From the NCBI GenBank assembly GCA_963555705.1, contig OY743187.1, positions 14,770,133 to 14,834,132 of the forward strand: a stretch of 64,000 nucleotides of DNA, in the 5' to 3' direction. Source of the stretch: Ligustrum vulgare. Its lineage: Eukaryota; Streptophyta; Magnoliopsida; Lamiales; Oleaceae. The notes under the pieces are model-generated. The model was not told where the DNA came from. It saw only the letters and a program-made list of their open reading frames with translations, and did no database searches. Both the position numbers and the translations under genes were made by a program. Numbering within the stretch: position 1 is the first letter of the stretch; every line of letters starts with the position of its first letter. Positions 36,180-46,825 of the stretch are shown in pieces.

Positions 36180-36255
36180 CTCGACTACACTCAAAATCGG
36201 TGCTTCTTTATCGAATGCTGGAGCAGATGGGCCAGAAAGGTTTTTCTCCACCATG
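36180..36255 (-). other. Possible short coding exon, not recognised
   Basis: On the minus strand an ATG at about 36255 opens MVEKNLSGPSAPAFDKEAPI and continues for a few codons to GTCGAG|GCAAGT, a perfect GC-type donor. I find no matching next exon and do not recognise the peptide. It may be a first exon spliced into the DnaJ-type transcript region, a relic, or chance. Confidence 0.25.
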
Positions 36256-36317
36256 CTCGATTGCTAGGTTTTGAAATGTTTGGGCATTTGACTATACTTA
36301 TTTATTAACCTCAATGT

Positions 36318-36634
36318 ATTTAGATTTTAGAACCGGACCGGCCATCGACCCGATCGAGAGACTGGATCAAGGGTCAGATGATCAATTCGGAGTCGACTCG
36401 AGGTCGACCCAGACATTAAATAATATTAAATAAATATTAAATAAATCAAAAAATTAAAAAAACTAAAAAAAATATGAAACTCGAGTCCGGGTCGGTCGAA
36501 TTTCCAGGGTCAACCTGGATCGTTGACCGGATTTGACTCGATTGGATTTCTGGGATTACCCGGCCAGGTTTCTGGCTCGGGTCGCGAGTTTCCGGGTCGA
36601 CCCGATCGGGCCGAATTTGAAAACAATGATTAAC
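36318..36634. repeat. GC-rich imperfect inverted repeat
   Basis: The left part (AACCGGACCGGCCATCGACC) and the right part (GGTCGACCCGATCGGGCCG) are imperfectly inverted. Both arms have repeated GGTCGACC/CCGG words, with an AT-rich centre at 36415-36480. It looks like a GC-rich non-autonomous element, but terminal boundaries and target duplication are not clear. Confidence 0.5.
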
Positions 36635-36689
36635 CTACGAGTAAAAATGAAATAGTTTTTTGTTTTCAATTTTCACTGCAAAAAGAGTA

Positions 36690-37132
36690 CTCCCTTCGTC
36701 TCATAAATAGAATCGTTCTCTTTTTTTATTTGTCCTAAATTATAAGACACTTTTCTTGTTGAGATTATTAAGAGTTATGATACATGTACAATTTTTTCTT
36801 ACAATTTTGGTTGACACAATCTCGTTAGTTCACACATTACATCATATCATATTATTTTCAAAATCAATATACCACAATTTGCTAGATCATAAGTTATAAT
36901 TAATGTTGTACAAAATGATCGTCCATGTATCATAATTATTAATTCATATATTAATTTTTTAATATACTTTTATTTAATATGCATTGTTATTAACAAATAT
37001 GAAATATCTATTAATCAATATAGGGATATATTTGGTAAAAAAGTTAGTAAAATTACAGTTCCAACATAAATTAATTATGCTTTCTTAATCTGTGTGAAGA
37101 TAAACAAATATATCTTTGTGGAGCCAATGGAG
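36690..37132. mobile_element. Stowaway-like MITE, 443 bp, diverged ends
   Basis: Left end CTCCCTTCGTCTCATAAATA and right end (inverted) CTCCATTGGCTCCACAAAGA, each flanked by TA (36688-36689, 37133-37134). The ends share the Stowaway pattern but have several mismatches. No open frame. Confidence 0.65.
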
Positions 37133-37375
37133 TAATTTCGAAATGAAATACCCTTTCAAATTGCCATCAATTCCGCAAATTGTTATTAACAAATATGAAA
37201 TATCTATTAATCAATGTAGGAATATATTAAGTAAAATGTCAGTAAATTTATAATTTCAACATAAATTAATTATGCTTTCTTAATTTGTGTCAAAATAGAA
37301 ACAAACATATCTTTGTAGGATCAATAGGGCAATTTTGAAATGACATACCCTTTCAAATTGCCATCAATTCCACAA
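36983..37375. repeat. 196-bp tandem duplication across the right end of the MITE
   Basis: The block beginning ATTGTTATTAACAAATATGA at 36983 is repeated at 37179, and similarity runs through TTGCCATCAATTCC. The unit includes the last 150 bp of the Stowaway-like element and its right flank, so the duplication came after insertion. Confidence 0.85.
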
Positions 37376-37919
37376 ATAATTTCAGCTCAGTAGCCCATTA
37401 AAAATCGATCATTTATAAATATTGTTATAATTATAAATAGCGATACGATTATATTTTAAACATTATAATCAAAGGTGAGATATTGATTATTAGAGGGAGA
37501 AGAGCCTAGCATAAAAAGCAACCTTTAAATTTGTACCATCACCTTCAGTAATCGGATTCTATAGTCATCACACGCTGCTTGCGCGTATTCGGTCTGGCAT
37601 AAAACCACCTCGGATGCGTAACAATTGCGCTAAGCAGACACTCAAAATCCCATCCAATACAAATACGGTACAATCATAGTCACAACAATATATGGGACAA
37701 CAAGTGTACAGTAAATGATGTAAATGTGATATTTTTGGCTCACAGCCCTACTTGGAGAAAAAATGCAAGATAAAGAGCTAAAAAATGAAAATCTAATAGA
37801 TTCAAATTATAGTACAGTAAAGATGAAGACCAATGAAAAACATGAACTACAACCTAAAAGATATTGAAACATTGCTACCTAATGGTTCAATAAATGACTC
37901 AATTGTATAGAAATACATA
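37376..37919. other. 3' flank of the DAYSLEEPER-like gene
   Basis: Non-coding; expected to hold the 3'UTR of the minus-strand gene. No repeat or RNA gene recognised. Confidence 0.5.
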
Positions 37920-40034
37920 CTAAATTGGAACTTCCGTTTTTACTGGAGATGGCGCAGTAGCAACTGTTGCAGAATGAAGCCAATCCTTTGCACAGATAAG
38001 GGCCTCCACTGTCTCGGGTCGTAGTGAACATCTGTAACTATCCATCTCCTTACGTTTGGTATCAAATATAGAAGCACTTGGAACGGTGCAAACTGGTATC
38101 GACAAGACATCGCATGCCATCCTTGATAGAGTCGGGTACTTCACTTTGTTTAATTTCCACCACCCTATCACATCAAATTCATGGACACGGGGTAACAGGG
38201 ACTCCTCCAAGTACTGATCCAATTCTGACCTAGATTGCTGGCTTGTAGACTCCATGATAAATACGTCAAAATCAGCAAGTCCTAGCCCATTGCTTGAGAG
38301 TCCAATTCCTTGGGGATCCTCCGACTTCATAGTCATCCCATTCATTTCTTCAGCAAAAGTGGGAGTTAGAGGCAAAGGAAGAGCCACATATTCAAGGAAG
38401 AGCTCATGGATTCCATCGTCCACAATTTTCACGTATGAGGCAGCCTCTTCACCATATATTTTGGAAAAACTAAATTCAACAAGCTTCATTTTGAATCGTG
38501 GATCCATAACTACCGCCATTGCTAATACAAAGCAGCAACTCCTCCAGTATTTATCAAAGTTCTCCTGCATTAACTTGGTCAGGCTGCTGATCACAGGGTC
38601 ATCACTTGCCCCTGCACGTGCCAATTCTAGCTGAATCTTCCATGCTTCATGGAAGAACGTGTTTGTTGTTGGCATAGTTGGAGCGATCAGAAGATTGGCA
38701 GTGTCAAAGAGGGGTTTCAAGTAAGTACATAGAGTCTCAATCTGCTTCCAATCTTCCATCGATGGGGCATCCTTGTAATCAGGATCAGAAGTGTCCAAAC
38801 AAGAGAAGACTTCCTTCAACTCCGATGCAGCCAACAACATTTCGTAACTTGTGTTCCACTGAGTTTGGTCATCAATAGCAAGGCTCTTTGCACTTGGCAC
38901 TTGAAGTTGCTGTTTAAGCTCAAGAAACTTTTCCTCCCGCGTATCGGAAGTTTTCACATACTTGACACTATCTCTGACTTTATTCACAATTCCCTGCACA
39001 GAAGTTAGTGCATCTTGGACTATGGAACTTAGAGATCGAGCAAGGCAATTTCCGACCAACAATTGACCATTAAGAATAAGGGGATTCTTAACAGAGAGTA
39101 GAGCTCTAAGGTTATCAACTGCAGCATCATTCAGTGGTTGATTGATGGCAACAGAAAATAACTTGCCATCCATACTCCAATCAGAAAGACAAGCGGAAAT
39201 AGAATGACTGAAAGCAGCATCTGAATCAGGATACGGTTCCATTATGATATTGAGGAGTTTACGGTGCATTTTCCAGTCAATATCGATGAACTGCCCCGTA
39301 ACAAACATGTAGCCCATAGTTTGGCATGAAGACCATAAATCCAGTGAAAGGCAGATACGCCCAGGCATCCCCTCAAATACCTTCTGAATGTTCTGCTTTT
39401 CCCTAAGATAGGTTGCCACACAATCCCCTTGCACAGTGTTGAAGCTCACCATGTCAAAACGAGGCTGAAGATTATGAACAAATGCCACAAAACCAGGGTG
39501 TTCAACAATATGAAGGGGGTAGTCATGCATAATAATCATTCTAGCAATCTCATGTCGGCACCGATCTGGATCAAATGCAAAGTAAGGTACGCTGGCCGTT
39601 CTGTAACGTCGTTTTGGCGTATCAGAATATGTACCTGTCTTTGAAGGGGCACTATACGGGGTTGACTGATTCTTCTCTTGATTACGCAACACAACTGGGC
39701 AAGTTCCCTTGGCTATATGCCGCTTGAGATGACTTGTGCCAGCTACCTTAGAACCTGTGCTGTATGCAAATGACTGCTTGCATTGTTTACAGCATGCCCT
39801 TCTAATACCAGCACCAACGGTTTCAATAGTGAAATATTCCCAAACTATCGACTTCTTTTTCCTACGCCTCGTGGGTTGTGCCTCAATATTGTTGGCTGGT
39901 GTCTCTGTGTTGATGATTTGAGTCTCTAAATTGTCAATCTGCATCTCTGTATCCATGGATTCATCGGGTTGTGGGTCCACCGGGACAAGCTCATTGTTCA
40001 TAACTTCATTAGGGCTTTCCATCTCGAGAGACAT
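37920..40034 (-). CDS. DAYSLEEPER: Domesticated hAT transposase, BED zinc finger protein DAYSLEEPER-like, 704 aa
   Basis: A single uninterrupted coding exon. I choose ATG 40034 (MSLEMESPNEVM) because an acceptor (TTTTGCAG) ends at 40050 and upstream codons belong to the intron. Domains: basic stretch RRRKKK (56-61), BED zinc finger (about 62-112) with C82, C85, H102 and H106, central hAT transposase-like region (DLWSS near residue 195), and a C-terminal hAT dimerisation domain (about 601-687; ELDQYLEESLLPRVHEFDV, then PSASIFD and LRPETVEALICAKDWL). In Arabidopsis DAYSLEEPER is a host gene of hAT origin needed for development, acting as a nuclear DNA-binding protein. Length and domain order fit that family (about 700 aa). 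There are no terminal repeats or stops, which argues for a host gene and not an active transposon. The catalytic state cannot be judged by eye. Confidence 0.92.
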   Translation of the reverse strand: MSLEMESPNEVMNNELVPVDPQPDESMDTEMQIDNLETQIINTETPANNIEAQPTRRRKKKSIVWEYFTIETVGAGIRRACCKQCKQSFAYSTGSKVAGTSHLKRHIAKGTCPVVLRNQEKNQSTPYSAPSKTGTYSDTPKRRYRTASVPYFAFDPDRCRHEIARMIIMHDYPLHIVEHPGFVAFVHNLQPRFDMVSFNTVQGDCVATYLREKQNIQKVFEGMPGRICLSLDLWSSCQTMGYMFVTGQFIDIDWKMHRKLLNIIMEPYPDSDAAFSHSISACLSDWSMDGKLFSVAINQPLNDAAVDNLRALLSVKNPLILNGQLLVGNCLARSLSSIVQDALTSVQGIVNKVRDSVKYVKTSDTREEKFLELKQQLQVPSAKSLAIDDQTQWNTSYEMLLAASELKEVFSCLDTSDPDYKDAPSMEDWKQIETLCTYLKPLFDTANLLIAPTMPTTNTFFHEAWKIQLELARAGASDDPVISSLTKLMQENFDKYWRSCCFVLAMAVVMDPRFKMKLVEFSFSKIYGEEAASYVKIVDDGIHELFLEYVALPLPLTPTFAEEMNGMTMKSEDPQGIGLSSNGLGLADFDVFIMESTSQQSRSELDQYLEESLLPRVHEFDVIGWWKLNKVKYPTLSRMACDVLSIPVCTVPSASIFDTKRKEMDSYRCSLRPETVEALICAKDWLHSATVATAPSPVKTEVPI

Positions 40035-41480
40035 GTTATGGCAAAATTTCTGCAAAATGAACAATATATCAATTCCCACAACAATTGAGTCACCAGACAG
40101 ATCAACCCTGAAGGCTCACACTCAATGTAAACCAATATACAAGTAAATGGACGAAATGGTTATCTTTTTTTAAGCAACACTTTACGTGCACAGAAACCTA
40201 TAAGAAATTGCATCATAACATAATCTTATAACTGTGTAAATAGTTCAATTAGGCATTAGTTTGCTAATACTTTCATTTAGTTTTTTTCTTAAATCGATTA
40301 TACCATGAGAAACAGTAAGCATACATTGTACCGAAGTAAGTAGTAATCTCTGAAATTCAGCTCCACTATAGTAACATACATTCCCTTGCACTAACTTGAC
40401 GAATTTAAATGGCCCGGTGTAGACCGGGAGCATACACTGCCAACAGAGTACCAAGCTCCTTCAGACATTATATGGGAAAATCAATGCTCGGTTGCAAGGT
40501 GTGATGGTAAGTTTTATTTCATAAATTGTCCAAGTCTTTCCTAAATTAAAAAATTTGCAATTGAAATTTCACCGAAAAAAGAAAAAAAAATTATGGAGCT
40601 TATTATAATACTCTGCAACAAATTATTATTGTTTCTAAAAAACTAGTAACATTGAATTCTAATATGCAATTAGTCCAAGGCGAGCCAAACTATTATGAAA
40701 AAAAAGCATAGACCCAACAAAATACAATATAGTGCAACTTAGAGTATCAGAAACAAGGTTCAGAATCCATCCCCGTGCAAACTTTGACTTATGAATGGGT
40801 AATAACTGGGTGAGCGTGAGCAGAAAATAGGGTAGGTAGAAGGTTACATGGGCCTTAACCATGGCCCGCGAAAATTTTTCTAGACCCACTTCATAAAATA
40901 AGAAGTGAATAAAGTGCCACTGGACTTCCACTATTTTACAACCAAAAAAGCCAACAAACACAAATGCAAGAAGAAAAACAGATCTGTCGTTTCATAGATC
41001 AGCACGATCACTAACTGCAAATATTGAAAAAAAAAAAAAAAAAAAAATCATGGGAAGAAAGCATCTGAAAATCAAGTAAACCAGCTGCAAAACATTATGA
41101 AAACTGGGAAGGAAAAAAAATCAGAGAAATTCAAATATATGATTGTAAACAAATCAGAACAATTAAAAAAAAAAATGGAACCATAAATTTATCGACAACA
41201 ACAACAAATTTTATTTTTTTTTTAAAAAAATCATCAATAACAACAACAAATTTTAAAAAATTCATCAAACTCTGGATCGGAATCAAGAAAAACGAAACTG
41301 ATATTGTTCGAATACATTTATATTCAGATCTAGACATTCATACCTCAAAATAAACAGATTTAAGAAAAACCACAGTAAGAAACGAACCTCTCTTGCTAAA
41401 TCTCGCGCCAAATCTAGGGTTTGACACAAAGGTACAGAAGAGAGAGAAAGTCGAAGGAGGAGAGAGAAAGAGAGAATTGG
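40035..41480 (-). other. 5'UTR and 5'UTR intron of the DAYSLEEPER-like gene
   Basis: On the minus strand a CT-rich leader (41480 to 41344; CTCTCTCTTTCTCTCTCCTC) ends in the donor TTTTGAG|GTATGA at 41343. The acceptor TTTTGCAG ends at 40050, leaving 15 bases before the ATG. The intron is 1,294 bp. It contains no coding sequence; an A-run lies at about 41027-41047. Confidence 0.65.
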
Positions 41481-42319
41481 GCTTGAGCCAGTTGAATTGG
41501 ACCTGTAATTTTTTAGGGTTGCTGAAAGTGGTAAGGATTATTGGGGTGAGATACTCAATAAAAAGGGTAAACAAAACTAAATTGAATTGGATATGGACTT
41601 TTCAGGTCCATCGAATCGTTTCACTGTGTGAAAAATTAATGTGTATTACTGTGTGTTTTTTATAAGGGTGGACCGACGGACCACAGCCCACCTTTAGGGT
41701 TTAGGGTTGAGATATGGTTGGGACATTTGGAAGGAGACGTTAGCCCACTGGAAATAACATTTGTAACGATTCAATTGGTGGGCAGTCGGCTATACAATTT
41801 TTAACTACATATATTTTCTCTCTCCACTTTTTAATCGTATATCTTACGTCGATAATATAAAAAACATATTTTTAAACACCAATATTTTAACGAACAAAGA
41901 GAAATTTGTACTTCGGTAACATCATGCACTTACTTTCTTCTTTTTAAAATTGCATATCGTTTCTATAGTACTCAATCTCAATCATTCATTAAAAATTAAG
42001 CTCATAATATTTGACTTTTCAACCAAATCTCAACTATTCATTCTCCTAAAAATCACTATTCATTTTTTTAAAAAAAATCTTTTTAAACAATACCAAAAAC
42101 ACATATTTTCAAGATATTCCTGCCTTCAAAAAAATACTAGTGTTTCACCCATGCAATACACGACATCATGTCGAAACATATGATTGCGACTTCAATATTT
42201 TCTAAATATAATGAAATAAATAGAAAAATAATAAAATGATACTGTAATTAATAGAATTGCAATGTTTCCACTATAAATTTTGAAAAACTTCTATATAAAC
42301 TATATTGGTAGTTGAGTTT
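41481..42319. other. Promoter side of the DAYSLEEPER-like gene and repeat DNA
   Basis: 41481-41760 is the presumed promoter region. 41790-41905 resembles the MITE-like repeat of 2555-2717. No gene. Confidence 0.45.
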
Positions 42320-42860
42320 GTTCTATTTCCATCTTTGTCGCAAATGATCATCTTCAAACCACTGCGATTCGTCACTCTAGAGACTATAAAAAAACAAGTG
42401 TCCATGGCTGTTTTTTAAATAAAGATCAACCTTGAAAAGTGATTTCCCTTGATTCTTGTTGATATTCATAGTATACGAAGCTACCAACTGAAATTGTCTC
42501 ATATTGAACTTGAAAGACAATCTTGCATGTGTTTGATTGAAAAGATGAAAAATGGATGATAAGAAATATTTTATAGGAATTAATTTGCCTAGAAATTATT
42601 TTCAATCAAACGTCAATCAAATACAAAAAAGGGAAAACTTTTTTCATGATTTGATATTTTTCATGTAAATGATAGTGAATCAAATACATCCTAAATTGCG
42701 TTAGTGCGTCATCGAAATAAAAAATTTATACCTTGTAAGATTTCTATCGAGAAATTTTGCTTCAACAACGTGATTTCTAAGTTTTGTAAAAATTAATCTC
42801 GTACCATTACACATCCCTATAAAGTGATTAACATTTCGCAACAATATAAAGATATAATCA
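42320..42860 (-). pseudogene. Helitron helicase (PIF1-like) C-terminal remnant, split by a MITE
   Basis: On the minus strand, 42860-42700 reads LLRNVNHFIGMCNGTRLIFT then KLRNHVVEAKF, a block found in Helitron RepHel helicases. After an inserted 167-bp repeat it continues with degenerate RQFQLVASYTMNINKNQGKS (42520-42440) and SRVTNRSGLKMIICDKDG (42395-42330), the helicase C-terminal motifs. Stops and frame changes show that it is dead. The rest of the element was not found. Confidence 0.75.
42525..42691. mobile_element. 167-bp MITE-like insertion in the Helitron remnant
   Basis: Ends GCATGTGTTTGATT and, inverted from the right, GGATGTATTTGATT. It splits the helicase similarity at one point, which supports insertion. 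The interior resembles 1995-2075. Family and target duplication are not settled. Confidence 0.6.
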
Positions 42861-42869
42861 TTACATAAT

Positions 42870-43975
42870 AAATTTGAAAATATTTTTTGCTTGTATTCAC
42901 AAAAAAGGAGAAAACTCTTGCAACAAAAATTACATGAACTATTTAATTTAAAAAATAAATAATAAGAAATTAATAAACATAAAAAATTCAATAAACCTAG
43001 GAAAATATAATAGGGGGTCGAATGTGCAATATAAATAACATGTAATATACAAATTCAATAGTCGTATATAAATTTATAATTCGTTCAAAATTAAAATTTC
43101 TAATTACAAAAGGATACAAAGTACAAACAATGATAAAAAATAATATAAAAGAGTTAAGTGAAAAAGTTGTAAATTAAAATAACATAAAAATTTAATCATT
43201 AAATAATAGTTTGAAAATAATTTTTGTTTTTACTTATAAAAGAAGGAAAATAATTTTAAAAATATACATTCAATTATTGCTACAAAATTACTTTAACTAT
43301 TTAATTTAAAAATAAATAATAAATAATATTTTAAAAAGTAAAAAATTTAATAAGTATAGGTAAATATAGTAGTGACTCGAATATAATACAACTTAAATAG
43401 TTAACACATGAATTAACCAAATAGTTAACCATATTGTAATCAAACATATTAACCAAATAAATATTAATCAAATAGTTAACAACATTGTATTAATACACTG
43501 TGTTTATACTAAACCATTAAATATTAACCAAATAGTTAATTATATTGTAGTCAAACATTTATTAACCAAATATAGTTAATATAAAAATTTAATCATTACA
43601 TAATAAGTCTCTGTTTGATATTCATTAAAAAAATTTGATTATAGTATTCAATTTTAATCACACATTTCAGTATTAAAAATATACATCTAAAAAAGTGTTG
43701 CTACAAAAATTACTTTAACTATTTAATTTAAAAATTTAATAAACTTAGGTAAATATAGTAGTGGTTTGAAAATAATCCAAATGCAACCTTAATAATCAAG
43801 CATTCATTAACCAAATAAATATTTATCAAATAATTAATCATATTGTAATCAAACATTAATTAACCAAAAGTTAACCAAATTGTGTTCACACAATGTGTTT
43901 ACATTGAACCATTAAATATTAAGCAAATAGTTAAATCATATTGTGTTCACAACATGTGTTCACACAAAATCCCTT

Positions 43976-43978
<3 letters not shown>
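42870..43978. repeat. AT-rich stretch with diverged TTAACCAAATA repeats
   Basis: From about 43390 to 43965 words like ATTAACCAAATAGTTAAC and ATATTGTAATCAAACATT recur many times at irregular spacing. It looks like a decayed tandem repeat. 42870-43380 has no recognisable feature. Confidence 0.65.

Positions 43979-44012
<34 letters not shown>
43979..44012. repeat. (TA)17 microsatellite
   Basis: Uninterrupted TA repeat of 34 bases, followed by GATATAGATA. Confidence 0.95.
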
Positions 44013-44014
<2 letters not shown>

Positions 44015-44811
44015 TATAGATACATCATATTTTTTTAATAAAATAATTTTTCATATTTCGTATCTCATGCAAGTTACTTCAAATGGATGATAAATTTTTT
44101 TGAGTTATGTATGCAATAGTTATAATATGTAACAAAATTTCTACATAATCAAATGATTGGGCTTTAGTCTCCAACTCTAGACCTTATGCCGGAATCAACC
44201 GACAAATATCGTTTCTATAAACGAAGATATCATCATAAATTTGTTTATAAGATCCACACTGAATCACTTAGAGGTTCACCTTAAACCGGTCAAATGAGTC
44301 TTTTTTATCAAAATAAAACAACATTATGAAAGGTACCCACGGCCCTACCCACACGTCGAGAATTCATATAAAAATAAAAATACTATCATAACATATCTAA
44401 AGATGTTTCCCATTGGGGGCAACACTACCCACAAAAACTAATCACATAAATGTAATAATAATCAAAGGTGCAGGATTACGAAAACTACATATATTGTGAT
44501 GACATTGTCGCCTTTAGAAAGATAAGCTAATCAAATATCCTTAAGAGAGCCTGGACACATAAACCTAGATCAAATGTATAGCTTTACATGATTAGGACGA
44601 CAAACTCCAGATTGGTGACCTATATGAGGGGGAAAGGCCCAACAAGAATGGATGAACTATTGAAAATTCTTTCTATACAAGTACTAAAATTCCAGCAAAT
44701 TACATCGTAGTTATATTCAAATTCCAGCAAGCATAACCTATTTGTTTTGTTAAAAATTCTCTAAATTGATCTTAAAGTGTAATTAAGATCATTTTTAAAC
44801 ATCAACAACTA

Positions 44812-44813
<2 letters not shown>
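44013..44813. other. Unassigned non-coding stretch
   Basis: No gene or complete element recognised; composition is less extreme than the flanks. Confidence 0.45.

Positions 44814-44878
<65 letters not shown>
44814..44878. repeat. (AT)n(AC)n compound microsatellite
   Basis: About 51 bases of AT repeat followed by about 14 bases of CA repeat. Confidence 0.95.
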
Positions 44879-45006
44879 ATATATGGTGCTCACAGCATAA
44901 TTCTTACCTACCAGATATGTGAAACTGCCATGTAGCTCAAAAAAATTATTTTTGTCACATGACAAACCCACAAACAAAGTAGGTATGGATTATGGTGCCC
45001 ATTATA

Positions 45007-45008
<2 letters not shown>

Positions 45009-45043
<35 letters not shown>
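45009..45043. repeat. (AT)n microsatellite
   Basis: About 35 bases of AT repeat, 3' to the second Helitron remnant on its coding strand. Confidence 0.93.
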
Positions 45044-45046
<3 letters not shown>

Positions 45047-45113
45047 GTTCACATAATAAAAAAATTAACTCATAATTAATTTCATACTATTTAATTTTGA
45101 AAGTATAACAAAA

Positions 45114-45490
45114 TTAATCTATGTTATGGGAAACTTCTTTAAAAATTACATTTGTTGTCGAAGTTGTTGGTTGTCCATCTTTGTCACAAATAAATATCTT
45201 CAATCCAGCACAATTGGTAACTCGAGAGATTGCTACATAGAGTTGTCCATGATTGAATACAGGTTTTTTCAGAAAAAGCACAATATGCGAAAGAGACTGA
45301 CCCTGACTCTTTTTAATAGTCATATCTTCAATCCAACACAATTGGTAACTCGAGAGATTGCTATATAGAGCTGTCCATGATTGAATACAGGTTTTTTCAA
45401 ACAAAGCACAACATGCGAAAGAGACTGACCCTGACTTTTTTTAATAGTCATAGCATATGACACAATCAAAGGAAATTTTCAACCATATAT
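45114..45490 (-). pseudogene. Second Helitron helicase C-terminal remnant
   Basis: On the minus strand it reads FPLIVSYAMTIKKSQGQSL-type sequence, then PVFNHGQLYVAISRVTNCAG and LKIFICDKDGQP, the C-terminal motifs of Helitron PIF1-like helicases. A 128-bp internal tandem duplication repeats the SQGQS to QLYVAI part. Only the C-terminus is present. It resembles the remnant at 42.3 kb but is less decayed. Confidence 0.82.
45196..45451. repeat. 128-bp tandem duplication in the Helitron remnant
   Basis: Units 45196-45323 and 45324-45451 share ATCTTCAATCCA, GGTAACTCGAGAGATTGCTA and GCGAAAGAGACTGACCCTGA with few differences. Confidence 0.92.
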
Positions 45491-45610
45491 TTTATCAATA
45501 AAATAATTTACACATAAATTAAAAAACACTCCTTACATTTTAATCACGTATTCTCCAAAATTTTCAATCACAAACCAGATTAATTTGGAATTAATGGGTC
45601 ACAAACTAGA

Positions 45611-46214
45611 TGTTAGGATTAAAAGCTCAAGATCGCACCACAAAGAACAAGAACAAAGGTTTAAACACAAAGAATTAAAACCTTTATTCAATAAGCGTAA
45701 GAGTATAGAAATCAGAATCCAAACTCAAAATATACAAATCTTCCCAGAAATCAGAAATCGCACAATATAACCACAAAGAACAAATGAGTTACAGAAAACT
45801 CTGTCAAAACTCATACAAAATGTATACTGATTTACAGAATATCAGTATCTAAACAATCACTAAGAAATAACAAGGCTAAATCTATGAATTTCTGGAAGAA
45901 AAAGTGAAGAATCACGGTGAAGACGAAGAATCGTCTTTTAGAGAGAAAAGTAGGGTTAGAGTAAAAGGGAAACGTCTGGAATGACTTCTCATATCAACTC
46001 AGCGTCCTTTTGATCACAAGTGGACGGCCAAGATTAAATCAGTATGATCCAATGGATGGGGTTAGGCGGTGGTGATATGTGGGCTTTGACCCGATTCCAT
46101 TAATCAGACTTCAAGAGAAAATTGGGCTCAAACACCGACTATACAATCTGAGCTTTAATACCAGTCAAATAATGAAAAATGCAGGCTTTCCCTTAACAGA
46201 TCAATTGTCCAACA
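45611..46214 (-). mobile_element. Probable solo LTR, 604 bp
   Basis: Read on the minus strand it starts TGTTGGACAATTG and ends AATCCTAACA, a TG...CA structure. Flanking pentamers are CTAGA (45606-45610) and CTAGG (46215-46219), a 4/5 match. A minus-strand AATAAA lies near 45685. No second copy, primer site or coding region accompanies it. Confidence 0.68.
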
Positions 46215-46219
46215 CTAGG

Positions 46220-46825
46220 GTTACATTTTTAAAAATAAGGCTTATTTCGGTGAATTGTAGCAATTATAAATTGGTTTATTGTTTTATGCGAATTTTTTTG
46301 TGGTGAATAATTTACTGATAAATTTGTATTTTGGATGTAAAATAATGATTGATTAGTGGTTTGGGGAATTTTTAATGGTTAAGAAATTACTTGTGGCTAT
46401 GTGTCGTTTATAAATTGTTTACCAAATGATGCCAATTTTTGAACAACAAAATTTTTCAAAGCACTTTTTAATAAAACAACTTTCTTTCTCCACTTATCAA
46501 CCACATATTTTACTTCAAAAGTATAAAAATCAAGTTATAATTGTTACATTGTAGTCAAACAACTTTTTTTTTTAAAAATAAGGCTTCCTTCGTCGAACAT
46601 ATAGTATTTCTAATTATAATTTGTGTTAAACATGTTTAAGAACATTTTTTACAACACAATTTCACAAATCCGTGTTTAATCGAACACATTTTTCTCTTCA
46701 CTTTTCAAACACTTTTTTTTTACCTAGAAACATAAAAAAAAAAATGTTTTTAACTCAAAACTTTTAACAAACAGAGCCTAAATTGTAACATTTGCATTAC
46801 AGTCATTTCATTTGGTAACACTGTT
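46220..46825. other. Non-coding repeat fragments
   Basis: 46300-46440 resembles the right-flank part of the 670-bp repeat near 4 kb, and 46630-46783 resembles the MITE-like repeat at 2555-2717. No gene. Confidence 0.5.

Noticed and set aside
43979..45043. TA repeats as a possible origin or matrix-attachment region
   Set aside because: Simple microsatellites alone do not support such a function.
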